Part shown: in pieces, positions 17,427 to 26,110 of the stretch | Position numbering within the stretch: the first letter of the stretch is position 1 | How the letters are laid out: the number at the start of each line of letters is the position of its first letter | Origin: Halobacterium hubeiense | Lineage (GTDB): Archaea > Halobacteriota > Halobacteria > Halobacteriales > Halobacteriaceae | Direction: 5' to 3' | Assembly: GCF_001488575.1 (NCBI RefSeq) | Contig: NZ_LN831303.1 | Location: 62,001-126,000, forward strand | Length of the DNA: 64,000 bases | Translations under genes and position numbers: made by a program | The notes under the pieces: model-generated | Told to the model about the DNA's origin: nothing | Databases searched by the model: none | Seen by the model: only the letters and a program-made list of their open reading frames with translations

Positions 17427-18659
17427 GTGGTTCCTGATACAACAGCCTCGCTCTCCCGCCGACAGGTGCTGGGTGCTGGCGGTGCCGTCCTCGCTGCGAC
17501 GCTGGGCGCACGCTTCTTCCCCCAGTCCCCGGGCGACGACACCACGCGCGTCGAGTGGCCGATGACTCAGCGCGACCCTGGCGCGACCGGCTACACGCCC
17601 ACTTCCAGCGGACCGGTTACAGATGCGACGATCAGGTGGAAGCAGCCACTCGACACCGGCTTTCCCGCCTACTCGGTTCCCTCCCCAGTCGTCGCGGACG
17701 GCGTCGTCTACGCCATCGGACAGGAACTCCTCGCCGTCGATGCCGTCAGCGGCGACATCCGTTTTCGGCGTCCGTACGCCGCTGACGTCGCGCCAGCCGT
17801 CGAGCGCGCACGAGCGTACCGCACGCCCACCGTTGCTATTCACAGCGCGGACGGGGTAACAGCGCTACACGGCCACGGCGGTCACGAAGTCGGTGGCCAG
17901 TCAGTCGCTGCGACCCGGTGGACTGTTCTCGGCGGCCGCGACGCCGACCTGTTGGATGGGGGCGGGTCGGGCGTTCCACCGGTCGCCGCCGACGGAATCG
18001 TGCTCGCGTACACTGACGACTCACTCACCGCGTTCGACGCGAGCAGTGGGCGCGTCCGATGGCGAGAGGCGACCGCCTTCACGCGGCCCGCGGTCCACGG
18101 CGGGGTCGCGTACGTCGGTGTCGGACCTGGGTATGCACTCGGCGCAATCGACCTCGAGACCGGGGCCGTAGAACGGTTTGAGGTCGCGAATGGCTTCGTG
18201 CGCGCGGTGACGGCGACTGAGACGGGGCTGGTCGTCGGGACCGACGACGCGTTGCTCGGTGTCGCCCTCGACGGGTCCGTTGACTGGCGGTTCGACGACG
18301 ACGCGTACCGCGGCTGGGGGGATACCCGCGTCGCGGTCGCGGACGGCACCGCGTACACCGGCATCGACACGGCCGACAGTTCCTCCCTCATCGCAATCGA
18401 CACCGCCGACGGATCGCTGGAGTGGGAGTCGTCGATCAGCGTCGAGCACGCCGACAGCTTCGAGCCGCCCGCAGTCACCGACGACGTAGTGTACGTCCCG
18501 ACCAACGGCGGGCCGCTCGTCGGTATCGAGCGGGCAACTGGCGACCTCGCTTGGCAGTTCCAGGATGGAGAAACGAGGTCGTGGTCGACGGTTGCGCTCG
18601 CGAACGACGCGCTGTACGCGGTGTCGGATGGCACCCTGTACGCGCTGGAGGAACCATGA
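17427..18659 (+). CDS. Tat-exported PQQ-like beta-propeller protein
   Basis: A protein of 410 residues that starts at GTG (VVPDTTASLSRRQVLGAGG), with a Tat motif and a hydrophobic segment. Repeated blades carry the pattern of PQQ-binding-like/BamB propellers: VVYAIGQELLAVDAVSGDIRF, IVLAYTDDSLTAFDASSGRVRW, VAYVGVGPGYALGAIDLETG and VVYVPTNGGPLVGIERATGDLAW. Its stop overlaps the start of the membrane protein at 18656 by ATGA, so the two are coupled. Blades in this family are usually protein-binding scaffolds in archaea; no PQQ-ligand residues can be assigned with confidence. Confidence 0.82.
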   Translation: MVPDTTASLSRRQVLGAGGAVLAATLGARFFPQSPGDDTTRVEWPMTQRDPGATGYTPTSSGPVTDATIRWKQPLDTGFPAYSVPSPVVADGVVYAIGQELLAVDAVSGDIRFRRPYAADVAPAVERARAYRTPTVAIHSADGVTALHGHGGHEVGGQSVAATRWTVLGGRDADLLDGGGSGVPPVAADGIVLAYTDDSLTAFDASSGRVRWREATAFTRPAVHGGVAYVGVGPGYALGAIDLETGAVERFEVANGFVRAVTATETGLVVGTDDALLGVALDGSVDWRFDDDAYRGWGDTRVAVADGTAYTGIDTADSSSLIAIDTADGSLEWESSISVEHADSFEPPAVTDDVVYVPTNGGPLVGIERATGDLAWQFQDGETRSWSTVALANDALYAVSDGTLYALEEP

Positions 18660-19426
18660 CTGGGCACGAGACCGACGTGGTCGACGACGACGCAGCTCCT
18701 GAGCCGGTCACGACTGAGGGCCTGTTCGCGGCCGCCTATCACCGGCTCCGCCACAACCCCCGGGTCGTCGGCGCGTTCCTCGTGGTCGGCGTACTCGCTG
18801 CCGTCGTCGACGTGGTGCGGCGAGGCGACCCGGTTCCGACCGCGTCGTTCACCGGCGTGCAGGAGGGAACGGTGTCTCTCCGGTTCGGCCTGCTCGTCGA
18901 CGTCGTCTTCCGGCATTCGACGCCGATCACGGCGCTCGTCGAACTCCGGCCACGATGGCTCGTGTCAACGGTCGCCCTTGAACTCCTGCGGGGTGGCGCA
19001 CTGGTCGTCGCGAGCGTCTACGGGTACGCTCAGTTGCTCGACGAGACGCCGACTGTCGGGGCGGTGGCCCGCTACGCGGTCGTCGCGTTCGTGCTCGCAC
19101 TTGCCGCCGTCAGCGCCGACGTCGGGTTGCTGCTCGGGCTGCCACTCGGCATCCTCGCGGTGTATCTACTCGTTCGGTTCGCACCGGTATCGGGGTTGCT
19201 CGCAACTGGGGCATCGATCCCGGGTGCGTTCCGAGCCGGCTGGCGGACAACCAGCGGTCACGGCTGGACGCTGTTCGGCGTCGTACTCGTCGTCGGGCTG
19301 CCGAATCACCTCCTCGGAAGCGTCCCACTCATCGGTCCGGTCGGCAGCAGTCTCACGGCAGCCGTCCACGTCGCCGTCATCGCGGTCTTCCTCGACCGAA
19401 CACACGGTGGCGAACGAGGTCGGTGA
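18656..19426 (+). CDS. polytopic membrane protein coupled to propeller protein
   Basis: A 256-residue protein with about six hydrophobic stretches, including VVGAFLVVGVLAAVVDVV, YAVVAFVLALAAVSADVGLL, ILAVYLLVRFAPVSGLLA and LFGVVLVVGLPNHLLGSV, and an amphipathic N-terminus (LFAAAYHRLRHNP). The layout resembles DUF4013-like haloarchaeal membrane proteins, but I do not assign a family. The start ATG overlaps the upstream propeller gene's stop (ATGA), so a joint complex at the membrane is a fair inference. Confidence 0.75.
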   Translation: MTGHETDVVDDDAAPEPVTTEGLFAAAYHRLRHNPRVVGAFLVVGVLAAVVDVVRRGDPVPTASFTGVQEGTVSLRFGLLVDVVFRHSTPITALVELRPRWLVSTVALELLRGGALVVASVYGYAQLLDETPTVGAVARYAVVAFVLALAAVSADVGLLLGLPLGILAVYLLVRFAPVSGLLATGASIPGAFRAGWRTTSGHGWTLFGVVLVVGLPNHLLGSVPLIGPVGSSLTAAVHVAVIAVFLDRTHGGERGR

Positions 19427-19451
19427 CAGCCACCGCGACGCAGACAGCCGC

Positions 19452-19598
19452 GTGCTCACCGCGCGTGACGTCGAGTTGTTCTTCGAAGACCCGGCCAGCG
19501 AGCGCATCGACAGTTCGTCGGCGATGCGAAGATGGAAGAACGACGCTGGACTCGAATGGCTTTCCAAACTCGTCAGTCGCGGACCAGCCGCATCGTGA
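19452..19598 (+). CDS. possible small protein or 3' gene fragment, 48 aa
   Basis: A GTG-started frame reads VLTARDVELFFEDPASER and ends WLSKLVSRGPAAS. Its acidic, balanced composition is typical of real haloarchaeal coding DNA rather than of a shadow frame. It follows the membrane protein by 25 bases and its end overlaps the convergent gene at 19573 by 26 bases. It could be a tiny gene or the tail of a lost one. No domain recognised. Confidence 0.3.
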   Translation: MLTARDVELFFEDPASERIDSSSAMRRWKNDAGLEWLSKLVSRGPAAS

Positions 19599-19761
19599 CG
19601 CCGACCGCGGCGAGCGCCGCGAGGACGCCGACGACGAACGGAACCGGCTGCGTCAGGCCCGACCCCCACTCCCAGTCGAAGAGGACGGACCCGCCAACGG
19701 CGACGAGGACTGCGGCGAGGCCGACGAGCGTGCCGAGACGCGAATCATCGCGGGGAAGCAT
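19573..19761 (-). CDS. small membrane protein, 62 aa
   Basis: Two transmembrane helices are clear: LGTLVGLAAVLVAVGGSVLF and VPFVVGVLAALAAVGVTM, with a charged N-terminus (MLPRDDSR). A TATA-like GTTTATCC on the minus strand lies about 27 bases before the ATG. Function unknown. Confidence 0.7.
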   Translation of the reverse strand: MLPRDDSRLGTLVGLAAVLVAVGGSVLFDWEWGSGLTQPVPFVVGVLAALAAVGVTMRLVRD

Positions 19762-19859
19762 ACCAAACGCCTACGAAGCCGGCGGATAAACAGCCCTCGC
19801 AGGACTCCACGAGCTGGAACTGCGCGCTCGCTTTTATCAGCGCGGGTGGCAACGTGCAG

Positions 19860-20213
19860 ATGGCACGAGTGAATGAGGAGGTGCGCGAAATCAGCGGGCT
19901 GCTGGCCGACGACACCGCCCAGCAGATTCTCGTCGAGACGAACGGCGACCCGATGTCCGCCGAGGAGCTGAGCGACGCGTGCGGAGTCTCACCGCAGACC
20001 GTGTATCGGCGACTCGAACGACTCCAGGAACACGACATGGTAACTGAAGCGGTCGAACTGGACGACGACGGACACCACCACAAGGTGTACACAGCGACGC
20101 TCGACCGGGTGACGATTACGTTGACTGCGGACGGGTTCAGCGTCGAGCTGTCGCTGCGCGAGCGGATGGCCGCTCGCTTCACGGAGTTCGTTCGCGAGGT
20201 GCGTGACCGATGA
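19860..20213 (+). CDS. ArsR-like winged-helix regulator
   Basis: The 117-residue protein has a winged helix at residues about 8-75 (ISGLLADDTAQQILVETNG, MSAEELSDACGVSPQTVYRRLERL as recognition helix), then a short C-terminal part. The ATG at 19860 is favoured over the GTG at 19854 because CTTTTA is centred about 27 bases before it. The stop overlaps the next gene by ATGA. The pair of a small winged helix and a small membrane protein is common in haloarchaea, and the second partner may sense a membrane signal; this role is inferred. Confidence 0.85.
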   Translation: MARVNEEVREISGLLADDTAQQILVETNGDPMSAEELSDACGVSPQTVYRRLERLQEHDMVTEAVELDDDGHHHKVYTATLDRVTITLTADGFSVELSLRERMAARFTEFVREVRDR

Positions 20214-20530
20214 GCCCGCTCGAACTGAGTCCGGCGCTGCGGTCGCAGGTCGCGCTCGCGCTGACGGTCACCTCGACGGTGCTGGGGCTGGCAGTCGGGT
20301 ATCTCGCGTTGCGCGGGTACTGGCAGAGCCGGAGCCGGCCGATGCTGTTCATCGCCGTCGGGTTCTTCCTCGTGTTCTGGACGCCCGTGTTGCTCGTCGC
20401 CGGCCCGTACCTCAGCCCGCTCCTCGGGCCGTTCGTGTACGGCGTGCTGGGAGAGGTCAGTCGCATCCTCGGACTGCTCTCGATTCTGTACGGGCTGCGG
20501 ATGCCGTACCTCCAGCGCGGTTCGTCGTAG
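20210..20530 (+). CDS. small membrane protein paired with ArsR-like regulator (DUF7521-like)
   Basis: A 106-residue protein with three or four hydrophobic helices: VALALTVTSTVLGLAVGYLA, MLFIAVGFFLVFWTPVLLVAG and LLGPFVYGVLGEVSRILGLLSIL. It is translationally coupled (ATGA) to the regulator at 19860. The size, topology and partner match what I recall of haloarchaeal DUF7521 proteins; the family name is from memory. It may modulate the regulator at the membrane. Confidence 0.75.
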   Translation: MSPLELSPALRSQVALALTVTSTVLGLAVGYLALRGYWQSRSRPMLFIAVGFFLVFWTPVLLVAGPYLSPLLGPFVYGVLGEVSRILGLLSILYGLRMPYLQRGSS

Positions 20531-20642
20531 CGCGCGCCAGAGCGGCGGACCACACGTTTGAAATGGGCGAGGGCGAATCACGTAGTGACACGGACAGTGA
20601 CGCGCGACCACACGGCACCGGCGAGCGAGCGGGGTCGAGACG

Positions 20643-21584
20643 ATGAGTGACGGCGACGGGGACGTCCTCGTCGTCGGGGACACGACAATCGACCTCTATC
20701 CGGCGGCCGGCGAAGCCATCGCACCGGGGAGCCGGCTGGAGTGGCACGTCGGCGGGACGGCGGCGAACGTCGCGCGGTGGGCGGCCTCACTCGGCAGTGA
20801 GACCAGCCTGCTCACGAACGTCGGGACCGACGCCGTCGGCGAGATGGCCGCCCGGCACCTCGCCGAGGGGCCGGTGGACACGACGCACGTGACGCGGGTC
20901 GATGGGACGTCCCCGCTCACGATGCAGGTCCCGACCGAGGACGGCGAGCGCTGGGACGCCTGGATTGCGGGCAGCTGTTACGGGTTCACCCCGCCGGCCG
21001 ACGCGGCGGCGCTCGTGACGCCCCACGAGTGGGTGCACTTGGAGGGCGTGACGCTGCCGCCGGGAGTGAACCAGTCGGCCGTTCGACGGCTCGCCGAGGC
21101 GGCCGCGGACGGCGACACCCGCGTCTCGTTCGACTTGAACGGGCGGCGAAACCAGTGGACCACGCCGGACGCCTACCGGCAGGCGCTGCGAGGCGTCCTC
21201 CAGCACTGCGACCTGATTTTCGCCGGCGTGGACGACCTCGCGGTGGCGGGCGTCGAACGCACGCCCGCAGGCTTGCTCGAACTGCTACCCTGCGACCACT
21301 CGGCGACGGTGTTCCTCACGGACGGACCGGCAGCGACGACCGCGCTGACAGTCGAAGACGGCGCGGTCACCGAGCGAGCGACCGCGAGGCCACCCGCGAC
21401 GACGGTCGCGACCACGGCCGGCGCCGGTGACGGGTTCGCCGGCGCGGTCCTCGCCGCGCGCCACGGCGGCGTTTCGGACCTCGAAGAGCTGGCGACAGTC
21501 GGGAACGCGGCGGGCGCGGCCGCCGTCTCGACGGTCGGGCCGTTCGACGGCGACGGCATCAGTCCCGTCGAACAACTCCTATAA
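20643..21584 (+). CDS. PfkB-family carbohydrate kinase
   Basis: A 313-residue ribokinase-fold protein. The N-terminal glycine motif is WHVGGTAANVARWAASLG (about residue 38) and the catalytic C-terminal motif is TTAGAGDGFAGAVLAARHGG (about 258) with the base Asp. Substrate side chains suggest a sugar or sugar-phosphate but cannot be narrowed; haloarchaeal relatives include 1-phosphofructokinase, KDG kinase and nucleoside kinases. It does not sit next to other sugar genes. The 3' end overlaps the degenerate gene remnant that follows on the opposite strand only at its edge. Confidence 0.88.
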   Translation: MSDGDGDVLVVGDTTIDLYPAAGEAIAPGSRLEWHVGGTAANVARWAASLGSETSLLTNVGTDAVGEMAARHLAEGPVDTTHVTRVDGTSPLTMQVPTEDGERWDAWIAGSCYGFTPPADAAALVTPHEWVHLEGVTLPPGVNQSAVRRLAEAAADGDTRVSFDLNGRRNQWTTPDAYRQALRGVLQHCDLIFAGVDDLAVAGVERTPAGLLELLPCDHSATVFLTDGPAATTALTVEDGAVTERATARPPATTVATTAGAGDGFAGAVLAARHGGVSDLEELATVGNAAGAAAVSTVGPFDGDGISPVEQLL

Positions 21585-21589
21585 CCGAA

Positions 21590-21721
21590 CCAGGACGCGA
21601 ACGCCGGGAGAAAATATCGCCTACTACGGCTGGTGGTGGTTATCTTGGGAGCGATTAGGGAGACGCAAATTGCGAACAGCGGTATGAGAATCTGGATGAC
21701 GTTCTGCACTCCACGAACCAC
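21590..21721 (-). pseudogene. truncated paralogue of the 102-aa membrane protein at 44551
   Basis: On the minus strand MVRGVQNVIQILIPLFAIC, LIAPKITTTSRSRRYF and PAFASWFGY align without gaps to the N-terminal half of the protein at 44551-44859 (IFIPLFGICVLLITPKIT, GRSRRYFVSAFIFWL). Similarity stops near 21590, where the frame runs into the kinase gene. The upstream bases also match (TATGTTACAAG in both). It is therefore a 5' fragment of a second copy, its 3' half lost. Confidence 0.75.
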
Positions 21722-21869
21722 TCGAACATTATTGTGGAACTATGTTACAAGATAATATGCCCTCTCGTTCATCGCTTCATCCGCGACAAAACGAGACCCC
21801 TACTTCGTGTGGCTCCAGTATGTCTCTTGACCGATAGGTTGATGATTGCAGTGGGCTATCTTCGGAGTG

Positions 21870-22061
21870 ATGTCTGCCCTCCGGACCGCCCTGTTCGATT
21901 GGGACGCGGCCCGCGTTTCCAGAGTACTCGTCGCTGGACTCGCCTTGTATCTCGCGCAGCGTATCGCAGACGGGTTTCTCGCCGAACTAGGGGCGGTCAT
22001 CGTCGTCTGCGTCGTGCTCGACCTCCTGTGGGTGATTGCGAAGCGCATCGCGGACCGCTGA
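21870..22061 (+). CDS. small membrane protein, 63 aa
   Basis: MSALRTALFDWDAARVSR precedes two hydrophobic segments (VLVAGLALYLAQRI and LGAVIVVCVVLDLLWVIA). The ATG at 21870 is chosen over a TTG 24 bases upstream. Codon use is normal for the host. Function unknown. Confidence 0.6.
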   Translation: MSALRTALFDWDAARVSRVLVAGLALYLAQRIADGFLAELGAVIVVCVVLDLLWVIAKRIADR

Positions 22062-22271
22062 ACGCCAAGTCTCCGAGGATACGTGTTCCCGCCCGGCTGG
22101 AGAAACATCGAAACAGCCGCCTACGGACTCCAGCTCCCGTAGTCGTCGGGTTAGTTCCGCCTCGTCCCGAATGACTCAGCTCTGAGGTCCCGGTAGTCCT
22201 ACTCGCGGCGTTCGTGGGTAGCACTCAGCCCCCAAATGACTATGAGCAGTCGCTGAGAAGTCGATAATGAA

Positions 22272-23387
22272 ATGTCAATTGAGATTGAGGCCGCGGTGGT
22301 GCACGAGGAGAGCGGTGCGTTCGAAATCGAAGACGCAACCCTCGAAGAACCGCGGACCGACGAAGTGCTCGTCCGCGTCGTCGGCGCGGGCGTCTGCCAC
22401 ACCGACCTGATCGTCCGCGACCAGCTGTATCCGACACCTCTCCCGGCAGTGCTCGGACACGAGGGAGCCGGCGTCGTCGAGCGAGTCGGGTCGAACGTCA
22501 GCCGAGTCGAACCCGGCGACCACGTCGTGATGAGTTTCGACTCCGATGGTACCTGCCCGAGCTGTCGGGACGGCCACCCCGCGTACTGCGCGTCGTTCTT
22601 CGAGCACAACTTCGGCGGCGCCCGTCCGTCAGATGAGACCTCCCCTATCTCGCAGAACGACACACGCGTCAGCGGGCGCTTCTTCGGGCAATCCTCGTTC
22701 GCGACGCACGCAATCGCGACCGAGCGAAACGTCGTCCCCGTCGAGGACGACATCCCGCTAGCGATGCTCGGCCCGCTGGGCTGTGGCATCCAGACCGGCG
22801 CGGGCGGCGTCATCAACTCGCTGGACCCGCAGGCCGGCTCGTCGATAGCTATCTTCGGCGCCGGGTCGGTCGGCCTGTCGGCCGTCATGGCCGCCGACAT
22901 CAAAGGCTGTACAGACGTCATCGCCGTCGACCTCAAGGGGAACCGCCTCGAGAAAGCCAGTGAACTCGGCGCGACACAGACGCTGAATCCCGACGAGGTA
23001 GACGACGTTGTCGAAACACTACAGGCGGACTACGGCGGGGTCGACTACGCCCTCGAGACGACCGGTGTCCCAGCGGTCGCTAAGCAGGCCACTGACGTAC
23101 TCACGCAGCGTGGAACAGTGGGGGTTATCGGCGCCCCGGAACTCGGGGCGGAGGCCAGCTACGATGTCAACGACCTCATCCTGAACGGCCGAAACATCAC
23201 GGGCATCGTCGAAGGCGACTCGGACCCCCAACAGTTCATCCCCGACCTCATCGAGCTGTACCGGCAGGGGAAGTTCCCCTTCGACGAGCTCATCACCTAC
23301 TACGACTTCGAGGACATCGAACAGGCGGTCGCGGACTCCGAGAGCGGGGAGACTATCAAACCGGTTCTCCGCGTCACCGACGCGTGA
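22272..23387 (+). CDS. zinc-dependent alcohol dehydrogenase (MDR, aryl/benzyl-alcohol type)
   Basis: A 371-residue medium-chain dehydrogenase. Catalytic zinc ligands are Cys in GVCHTD (about residue 39), His-Glu in LGHEGAGVVE (about 61) and Cys in LGPLGCGIQTGAG (about 172). The NAD(P) fold is IFGAGSVGLSAVMAAD (about 194). In the structural-zinc loop the sequence reads SFDSDGTCPSCRDGHPAYC: only three Cys are present, with Asp where the first is usual. The closest families I recall are aryl-alcohol and benzyl-alcohol dehydrogenases. It oxidises alcohols to aldehydes or the reverse; the substrate is unknown. Confidence 0.88.
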   Translation: MSIEIEAAVVHEESGAFEIEDATLEEPRTDEVLVRVVGAGVCHTDLIVRDQLYPTPLPAVLGHEGAGVVERVGSNVSRVEPGDHVVMSFDSDGTCPSCRDGHPAYCASFFEHNFGGARPSDETSPISQNDTRVSGRFFGQSSFATHAIATERNVVPVEDDIPLAMLGPLGCGIQTGAGGVINSLDPQAGSSIAIFGAGSVGLSAVMAADIKGCTDVIAVDLKGNRLEKASELGATQTLNPDEVDDVVETLQADYGGVDYALETTGVPAVAKQATDVLTQRGTVGVIGAPELGAEASYDVNDLILNGRNITGIVEGDSDPQQFIPDLIELYRQGKFPFDELITYYDFEDIEQAVADSESGETIKPVLRVTDA

Positions 23388-23533
23388 GACACAATCTCGG
23401 TCCAACTGCGACGACTGCCTGACTAAACGGAACGGCCGGTATCGCGCCGAATTCAGAAGTATGCTGGTCGGGCTACGTTCTCGGGGGGACCGGCCCGGAG
23501 GGTGACCCCCGAAAACGTCCGACCACTCCACTA

Positions 23534-23749
23534 TCACGCGACGGCGGGGTCTTCGCCGCGGTTGTAGTGGAGGTACGCGAGCGTCGCGATGACGGCGGGG
23601 AAACCGATTGCGAGAACGAAGTCCAGATTCCCGAGGTCGAGGACTCTCAGACCCCCACCGATGGCCAGGAGAGCGCCGACGACGGCGAACCCAGTGATTG
23701 CGGCGTCGATGCCACTGTAGCCCGCTTTGGTCGTGTTGCTTACATCCAA
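23534..23749 (-). CDS. small membrane protein, 71 aa
   Basis: Two helices (ITGFAVVGALLAIGGGLRVL and FVLAIGFPAVIATLAYLHY) follow a short polar start (MDVSNTTKAGYSG). The minus-strand promoter region has AATATTTATCA about 20-27 bases upstream of the ATG, so the transcript is probably leaderless. Function unknown. Confidence 0.7.
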   Translation of the reverse strand: MDVSNTTKAGYSGIDAAITGFAVVGALLAIGGGLRVLDLGNLDFVLAIGFPAVIATLAYLHYNRGEDPAVA

Positions 23750-23871
23750 GCGTGAATAACTCGTGATAAATATTACCGGGGTTGGGACGCAGACGCCCGC
23801 AGCGATTCGCAGTACAAGTCGGCTGCCCCGCCGGGATAGAAAATATACGCAACGAGACAGTATCCATAGAT

Positions 23872-23967
23872 ATGGCCAGCGACGATGGCGGGGATTCCGA
23901 GGGCGAGCCGGAGAAAAACGAGTGGCTCGACCGCATCGTCAACTTCCTCGCTACCTACCTTCCCTGA
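23872..23967 (+). CDS. 31-aa acidic small protein
   Basis: MASDDGGDSEGEPEKNEW is followed by a short hydrophobic tail (LDRIVNFLATYLP). AAATATAC lies about 27 bases upstream of the ATG, the usual leaderless distance. It is too short for domain calls; the amphipathic end might bind a membrane or a partner. Confidence 0.5.
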   Translation: MASDDGGDSEGEPEKNEWLDRIVNFLATYLP

Positions 23968-24094
23968 CCGAACAGCACATCCACCGGACGCTCGTCTCGC
24001 GGTGGCGGCCGCTCGGACGAGAGTGCTGTAGGGTTACGAGCGACGCTGCGAACCGTCGCTGGGTATTTCACCGTGAGCGAACACGGAAACAGTG

Positions 24095-25489
24095 ATGCCC
24101 TCCACGTCTCGCCGCGACGCCCTTCGATTGCTCGGACTGGCCGGCGTCGCCAGCGTCGCCGGCTGTAGCGCGCTCGGACTCGACTCGGGACCGAACGAGC
24201 AACCACCTGACGCGCTCGGGACGTCGTGGACGCCGGCCGCCGACAGCTGGCAGTTCCAGGCCGCGGATTTGCGGAACACGGCACAGAGTCCACACGGCGT
24301 GGGGACGCGGCCGACTGTCGAGTGGGAGAACCACCGCCCCGAGGACCGACTGGGTCCGTTGCTGTCCGGCGAAGTCGTTGCCGCGACGCCGCAGCGAGTC
24401 ATCGTGGCCGGCGAGTTCGAGAACGAATTCCGGCTCGACGCCTACGACGCCGTCGCCGGCGACCGCCTGTGGAACCGACGCGTCGAGGACTCGTCGGCCA
24501 ACTACGGTCGGTTCGGCGGGCTCGTGGACGGGACGATGTACCTGGCCGGGAGCGGCGCCGAAGTCGTCGCCGTCGATGCGGCCGACGGGACGGTCCACTG
24601 GCGGCGTGACCTCGGCGAACACGTCGCGAGCGAGATTCCCGGGAAGTACCTGTCCGCGCCGAACAGTGCGGCGGACTTCCCGGCGCTGTTCGCGGCGACC
24701 CCCGAAATCGTCTACGTGCAGAGTCCGTACGGGATTCACGGGCTCTCGCCGGTGGACGGCGCCGAACAGTGGCGGGTGTACCTCGGCCGGCAAACCGAGA
24801 ACCCCGCCCTTGAGAAGCCGTACGGGCTGGCCGTGACCGACCGACGGGTCTGGGCGAGTTACGGCGGCCGCGTTCGCTCGCTGTTCGCGGTCGGGGTGTC
24901 CGAGGACGGCCCGGAAGTCAAGCGGGTGGAACTGCCGCTGGAGTTCCCATCGACGCCGGTCGCCACGGGCGACCGACAGGTCGCGCTCACCCACGATGTG
25001 ACGTGGGGGACGAGACCCGTGGAGACGCTGGCCGTCGGGGCGACGAGCGACGGAGTCGAGTGGCAGTTCCCGGGACACGCGGGCGACGGCGCGGCCGCCT
25101 ACTCGCCGCTGGCGACGGACGGCGAGCGCGTGTTCGCCTGTGTGAGCCACGAACAGCCCGCGCAGTTCGTGGCGTGTGCGGTGCGCGCGTCGTCGGGGAA
25201 ACTCGAGTGGCTGCACCGCGAGTCGCTGGCGAACGAGGACGTCGCGGTGAGCGCGGGCCGCGAGTTCCGGCTCTGCCGCCCCGTGGTCGCCGGCGACACG
25301 CTGCTCGTCGGCTACGGAACCGCGCCCGAGCGAGAGCGCGGACACGGCGAAGTTCTCGCGCTCGCACGCCGAGACGGCGGCGTCGAGTGGCGAACCGACC
25401 TCTCGGTCGCCCCGCAGGACCTGCTGGTGACGAGTAGCGGGCTCTACGTCGGCGGGCAACAGGGAAGCGTCCTCGCACTGACCGGCTGA
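24095..25489 (+). CDS. Tat lipoprotein with PQQ-like beta-propeller
   Basis: The 464-residue protein starts MPSTSRRDALRLLGLAG and has the lipobox VAGC (about residue 25). Blades typical of the PQQ-like/BamB family follow: VIVAGEFENEFRLDAYDAVAG, TMYLAGSGAEVVAVDAADGTV, VYVQSPYGIHGLSPVDGAEQW and GLYVGGQQGSVLALTG. It is the second surface propeller of this type in the window (see 17427) and probably scaffolds a complex at the outer face of the membrane. Confidence 0.85.
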   Translation: MPSTSRRDALRLLGLAGVASVAGCSALGLDSGPNEQPPDALGTSWTPAADSWQFQAADLRNTAQSPHGVGTRPTVEWENHRPEDRLGPLLSGEVVAATPQRVIVAGEFENEFRLDAYDAVAGDRLWNRRVEDSSANYGRFGGLVDGTMYLAGSGAEVVAVDAADGTVHWRRDLGEHVASEIPGKYLSAPNSAADFPALFAATPEIVYVQSPYGIHGLSPVDGAEQWRVYLGRQTENPALEKPYGLAVTDRRVWASYGGRVRSLFAVGVSEDGPEVKRVELPLEFPSTPVATGDRQVALTHDVTWGTRPVETLAVGATSDGVEWQFPGHAGDGAAAYSPLATDGERVFACVSHEQPAQFVACAVRASSGKLEWLHRESLANEDVAVSAGREFRLCRPVVAGDTLLVGYGTAPERERGHGEVLALARRDGGVEWRTDLSVAPQDLLVTSSGLYVGGQQGSVLALTG

Positions 25490-25507
25490 GCGCGAGGAGA
25501 CGGCGGC

Positions 25508-26008
25508 TCACTCGCGGGCGAGGAGGTAGCCGACGAACGCGCCGAGGGCGACGGTGCTACCGTACGTCGGGATGAGACCGAGTACGCCGAGGAGAATCGG
25601 CGTGAGGACGAACAGGAGCAAATCAGAGAGCGCCTGCACGAACGGGGAGGCGCCGGCCACCGGCTCGAACGGATTCCCGCGGGCGACGACGACGGCGACT
25701 TCGAGCGCGTAGAACGGAACGGGGAGCGAGAGCAGGCCGACGAGCGCGCCGACCAGTGTTCCGCGAGACGGAGAGCCTGCGCCGCCGAGGCGCCCCCAGA
25801 GCAGCCGCGCGAGCAGGTAGCCGCCGAGGAAGCCGCCGACGACGAACAGCCACAGGAGACCCGGCGGCGGGGAGAACCCGCGTCCCGCGAGGAACGCTCG
25901 GACCGGGGCGAGCAGGATGAACGCGAGCGCGAATCCGCCACCCGTGAGGCCGAACGTCCACGCGGGGTTTCGGCGGGCAAGTTGCAGTGCCGTCTGTGCC
26001 ATACGCAT
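25508..26008 (-). CDS. membrane protein of unknown function, 166 aa
   Basis: About five hydrophobic helices are visible: WTFGLTGGGFALAFILLAPV, GLLWLFVVGGFLGGYLLARL, TLVGALVGLLSLPVPFYALE, LLLFVLTPILLGVLGLI and VALGAFVGYLLA. The start at 26008 (MRMAQTAL) is preferred because GAATAGTTATTC on the minus strand lies about 20-30 bases upstream. It is convergent with the propeller gene. No motif suggests a function. Confidence 0.7.
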   Translation of the reverse strand: MRMAQTALQLARRNPAWTFGLTGGGFALAFILLAPVRAFLAGRGFSPPPGLLWLFVVGGFLGGYLLARLLWGRLGGAGSPSRGTLVGALVGLLSLPVPFYALEVAVVVARGNPFEPVAGASPFVQALSDLLLFVLTPILLGVLGLIPTYGSTVALGAFVGYLLARE

Positions 26009-26110
26009 CCGAACGCTGACTGACCGAATAACTATTCTCCCGGCGGCCCGGTTCGGGGTCACTGGCGGCCCACCAGTAGGAATATTGGAGTGCCGTCCCG
26101 ACGAACAGCC

